DNA of 53,912 nucleotides from an uncultured Ruminococcus sp. (lineage in GTDB: Bacteria; Bacillota; Clostridia; Oscillospirales; CAG-272). The notes below the pieces were generated by a model that worked only from the letters and a program-made list of their open reading frames with translations, did no database searches and was not told the DNA's origin. This document shows positions 51,366-53,912 of this stretch, piece by piece. Location: NCBI GenBank assembly GCA_902778145.1, contig CACYWW010000013.1, positions 1 through 53,912 on the forward strand, written 5' to 3'. Made by a program: the position numbers and the translations under genes. Numbering within the stretch: position 1 is the stretch's first letter; each line of letters starts with the position of its first letter.

Positions 51366-51909
51366 TATCAGATCAAAATGCCGTGAAAACCTCGGTATGT
51401 ATATATTATGGCTCGCCGTATCGGCGCTGCTCGTCACACTGGATCAGATAAGTAAATTACTGATAGTAAAGTACCTGCCGGAGGGCAGGACCGTGCGCGT
51501 CATACCGTATCTTTTCGATTTCGTATACGTCGAGAACCGCGGCGCGGCGTGGGGGATGTTCGCCGACAGACGGTGGGTCTTCATAGTGATATCGTCCGTC
51601 GCCATCGTTGTCATGGCGCTGCTTTTGCTGTATACGGCGAAGGGAAAAAAGCTCTTCGTCATACCGCTCGTCCTGGTTTTCGCCGGCGGAATAGGCAATA
51701 TGATCGACCGCGTTTCCAAGGGCTATGTCGTCGACTTCATACAGTTCGACTTTTTCAAGTCGTTCCCGGTGTTCAACGTCGCGGATTCATACGTCACGGT
51801 CGGCGGTATCATGATATTCGTTTACCTGCTTTTCATCGACAGGAGTTTTTTGTCCGGGAAGAAGAAAGAAGAGAATGAAAGAACGGAAAACGGCGGCGGT
51901 GACGCCTGA
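51349..51909 (+). CDS. lspA: Lipoprotein signal peptidase (signal peptidase II)
   Basis: 186 residues with four membrane helices. The two catalytic Asp are in the family motifs GNMIDRVSKGYVVDF and FNVADSYVTVG, and VENRGAAWGMF is the usual loop. It removes signal peptides from diacylglyceryl-prolipoproteins, including those predicted in this window. The start inside divIVA has AAGGAG 8 nt upstream. A polar Lys/Glu tail overlaps the rluD start by 35 nt. Confidence 0.96.
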   Translation: MPKTSDIRSKCRENLGMYILWLAVSALLVTLDQISKLLIVKYLPEGRTVRVIPYLFDFVYVENRGAAWGMFADRRWVFIVISSVAIVVMALLLLYTAKGKKLFVIPLVLVFAGGIGNMIDRVSKGYVVDFIQFDFFKSFPVFNVADSYVTVGGIMIFVYLLFIDRSFLSGKKKEENERTENGGGDA

Positions 51910-52810
51910 GCTCGACGGCTCGCGTCTCGATCTCGCCGCCTCGTCACTATTCGGAATAACAAGAAGCGCCGCCTCTCAGTATATAGAGGACGGCGTGTTG
52001 ACTCTTTGCGGGAAAACGTCGAAGAAGAACGTGCGCGTCACACCCGGCGATGTGCTCACGTTCGATGTGCCGGAGCTGAAGGCGCCCGACGCCCTGCCGG
52101 AGAATATACCGGTGCGCATCGTTTACGAGGACGATATGCTCGCCGTGGTCGACAAGCCGAAGGGCATGGTGGTCCATCCCGCACCCGGAAATTATGAGGG
52201 GACTCTCGTCTCGGCGCTCCTTTATCAGATGAGGGGAAGACTTTCCGGGATAAACGGCGTCGAACGTCCCGGGATCGTCCACCGGATAGACAAGGACACA
52301 AGCGGTCTTCTGATCGTCGCAAAGACGGACGAGGCGCATATCGCGCTCGCCTCGCAGATAAAGGATCATTCCTTTTCCCGCGTGTACGAGGGCGTGATCG
52401 TCGGGAGGACGCGCGAAGACAGGGGCTCTGTCAACAAGACCGTCGGCAGAAACCCGAAGGACCGCAAAAAAATGGCGGCGGGAGTCACGGACGGGCGCGA
52501 AGCTCTGACGGACTACGAGCTGATTGAGGCGTACAACGGCTTCTCACGCATGCGGTTCACGCTGCACACCGGAAGGACGCATCAGATCAGGGTGCATATG
52601 TCGAGCATAGGCCACCCGCTGATGGGCGACACTGTATACGGAGGCGGAAGGACTCCGGTAGAGAAGAAATACGCGGATCTGCTCCGCGGCCAGTGCCTGC
52701 ACGCAAGGTACATCGGCTTCGTTCACCCGGGGACCGGCGAATACATGGAATTCGATGCCGGAGTACCGGATTATTTTGTGAAAATAACTGAAGTCTTAAA
52801 AAATCTTTGA
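51875..52810 (+). CDS. rluD: RluD-type pseudouridine synthase
   Basis: 311 residues. An S4 RNA-binding domain (about 12-75; RLDLAASSLFGITRSAASQYI) is joined to the RluA-family catalytic domain (about 85-300). The catalytic Asp is in HRIDKDTSGLLIVAKT, and the later motif HTGRTHQIRVHM is present. It isomerises uridines in 23S rRNA. Exact sites cannot be assigned between RluD and related enzymes. It ends the long plus-strand run, and no clear terminator was found after it. Confidence 0.93.
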   Translation: MKERKTAAVTPELDGSRLDLAASSLFGITRSAASQYIEDGVLTLCGKTSKKNVRVTPGDVLTFDVPELKAPDALPENIPVRIVYEDDMLAVVDKPKGMVVHPAPGNYEGTLVSALLYQMRGRLSGINGVERPGIVHRIDKDTSGLLIVAKTDEAHIALASQIKDHSFSRVYEGVIVGRTREDRGSVNKTVGRNPKDRKKMAAGVTDGREALTDYELIEAYNGFSRMRFTLHTGRTHQIRVHMSSIGHPLMGDTVYGGGRTPVEKKYADLLRGQCLHARYIGFVHPGTGEYMEFDAGVPDYFVKITEVLKNL

Positions 52811-52909
52811 TCTCGTTTATGTTATTTAACCGCAGAAGGGGATCTTTGTTAATATTGGCGGAGTATAATAGAAAAAGAAAAAGTAAACCGAAAGGGAGTC
52901 TGCGCTTTT

Positions 52910-53770
52910 ATGAACAGCAATAAAAGCAAAATATATATACTTATGGCGGCGGCGCTCATCCTTGCTGTCGGGTTTGCCGTTGTGCGTACCGTCCTGATGA
53001 TCAACTACTACGACGTTGAGGAGGGGCTGTACCAGCGCGGCGCACACGGTGTTACCGCGGCGCGGATAATGTTCGCGGTATCGCTTGCCGTTCTTGCGGT
53101 GACGGCGTTCCTGCTGATAAAGAAGCGTTCGTTCAAAAGCATGCCGGAGGCGAACCACGGGGTAGTCTTCACGGGAGCGTTGTGCGGATTCATGTGCATA
53201 TCCTCAGCGCTGCTCTCCGCGTGGTATTTCATACCGTCGCTCGCAAAATCGGTGTTCGGAACGTCCGGTAAGTCCGCGGTGCGGACGAACAACACGGTGC
53301 TTTTCATAACGCTGTGCCTTACGATCCTGCTCAGCCTTGCGTCATCGCTTTATTACTTCTGGTGCGCCTCCACCGAAACGAAGCTGAAGAAGCTGAATTA
53401 CAGACTGCTTTCACTCATGCCGGTGCTCTGGGGCGTCGTATATCTGATATACATGTATTTCAGAAAGGATACGGTGATCAATAGTCAGGAGAGGATCATA
53501 CAGCAGTTCTCGGTTATAACCGTGATGCTCTACTGTCTCGCAGAAGCGCGTTTCCACTTCGGTATATCGCGGTTCAGGATGTACGTTGCGCTTACTCTCG
53601 TTTCCGTCGTGTCGGTGATCGTCGCCGCTGTTCCGAGCTTCATACTCACGGCGTTCTGGCTGATGCCGTTCTCCCCCGTCACGGTATTCGCGGTGATGCA
53701 GGTCGCGCTTGCCGCGTATATGGTCTGCCGCCTCGTTTCGATCGGATGCGGTGAAGAGAAGAGCGAATAA
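52910..53770 (+). CDS. Polytopic membrane protein of unknown function
   Basis: 286 residues with about seven or eight hydrophobic helices spread over the whole length and short loops. The only notable soluble part is the loop after TM1 (YYDVEEGLYQRGAHGVT). I do not recognise the family. The ribosome site is GAAAGGGAG. A TATAAT lies at about 52863, but its -35 is poor. A strong terminator follows directly, and then the intron-like sequence. Confidence 0.8.
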   Translation: MNSNKSKIYILMAAALILAVGFAVVRTVLMINYYDVEEGLYQRGAHGVTAARIMFAVSLAVLAVTAFLLIKKRSFKSMPEANHGVVFTGALCGFMCISSALLSAWYFIPSLAKSVFGTSGKSAVRTNNTVLFITLCLTILLSLASSLYYFWCASTETKLKKLNYRLLSLMPVLWGVVYLIYMYFRKDTVINSQERIIQQFSVITVMLYCLAEARFHFGISRFRMYVALTLVSVVSVIVAAVPSFILTAFWLMPFSPVTVFAVMQVALAAYMVCRLVSIGCGEEKSE

Positions 53771-53784
53771 GAAAGAAATAAAAA

Positions 53785-53812
53785 AAACCGGATCCCCGCG
53801 GGGATCCGGTTT
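53785..53812. terminator. Terminator of the 52910 gene
   Basis: AAACCGGATCCCC (53785-53797) pairs perfectly with GGGGATCCGGTTT (53800-53812). The T-tract is short because foreign-looking sequence begins within a few bases. Confidence 0.9.
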
Positions 53813-53819
53813 ATTGCTT

Positions 53820-53912
53820 GTATGACGGGCACGCCGTCAATCTGTGGTGAAAGTCCACGTGGGGCGTAGTTGCCGACGAACCCCAAAGCGACTCCCAAGG
53901 TTTGCACCGCGA
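53820..53912 (+). mobile_element. Probable 5' end of a group II (class C) intron, cut by the window edge
   Basis: GTATG at 53820 resembles the GUGYG intron start. It is followed by a GACGG/CCGTC hairpin, then GTGGTGAAAGTCCAC, which has the shape of the GGGUGAGAGUCCC element near the 5' end of domain I in the Oceanobacillus class C intron, and further spaced short helices. It sits immediately downstream of an intrinsic terminator, the known target of class C introns. The reverse transcriptase would lie beyond the window. Confidence 0.5.

Overview
The window is a GC-rich chromosomal segment (roughly high-50s percent GC by eye) from a low-profile member of the Clostridia, most likely a gut or rumen lineage. 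The evidence is a Firmicutes-type division block (yggS, sepF, ylmG, divIVA, lspA, rluD), an ftsE-ftsX-M23 hydrolase-ctpA-greA-lysS block, GTP-type PEP carboxykinase, several lipoproteins with threonine-rich tethers, an orphan sugar-type solute-binding lipoprotein and a GH106-like glycosidase. Promoters are easy to see as sigma-A boxes with 17-18 bp spacers. No rRNA, tRNA, CRISPR array or intact insertion sequence was seen.

Layout. 1-2832: the edge of an unknown gene and a large GH106-like glycosidase (minus). 3013-5479: a membrane-anchored unknown protein and a convergent MBL-fold hydrolase. 5725-14524: the most unusual part, a tightly coupled five-gene operon with its own extended -10 promoter: a membrane-tethered McrB-type AAA+ ATPase, a DUF2357-like protein whose C-terminus is a long charged helix instead of a nuclease, a second membrane-tethered paralogous AAA+ ATPase, a small single-pass protein, and a 1348-residue bitopic surface protein with MBG/YDG-like repeats around a transglutaminase-like domain. 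14528-14706 is a MITE-like element. 14714-18718: pckG, a small HExGH membrane protein behind a foldable leader, and a MATE transporter. 18745-23033: a frameshifted lipoprotein remnant, an M42 aminopeptidase, an orphan solute-binding lipoprotein and a tandem class II aldolase protein. 23282-27099: two sigma/anti-sigma-like pairs meeting tail to tail. 27310-28515: a lipoprotein.

28583-38118 (mostly minus): lysS carrying a C-terminal tRNA-binding OB domain, greA, ctpA, an M23 hydrolase with coiled coil, ftsX, ftsE, a PucR/CdaR-type regulator, rsmE and an XRE-cupin regulator. 38262-42795: a MurE-like ligase with a divergent substrate motif, a lipoprotein, and a convergent dapA-HAD pair. 43009-52810: one long plus-strand run of queA, miaA, an HlyD-like adaptor with no normal start codon at its ribosome site, the tldD-tldE protease pair, then yggS-sepF-ylmG-divIVA-lspA-rluD. 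The window closes with a polytopic membrane protein, its terminator and, directly behind that terminator, what looks like the 5' end of a group IIC intron.

How the genes fit together. FtsEX is expected to gate the M23 hydrolase during septation. SepF, YlmG and DivIVA place and shape the septum. The Mur ligase and DapA touch peptidoglycan precursors, and LspA matures the lipoproteins encoded nearby. The AAA+/transglutaminase operon resembles in plan, but not in parts, the known MoxR-DUF58-transglutaminase operons. It is proposed as an envelope machine in which cytoplasmic ring ATPases act on a large surface protein.
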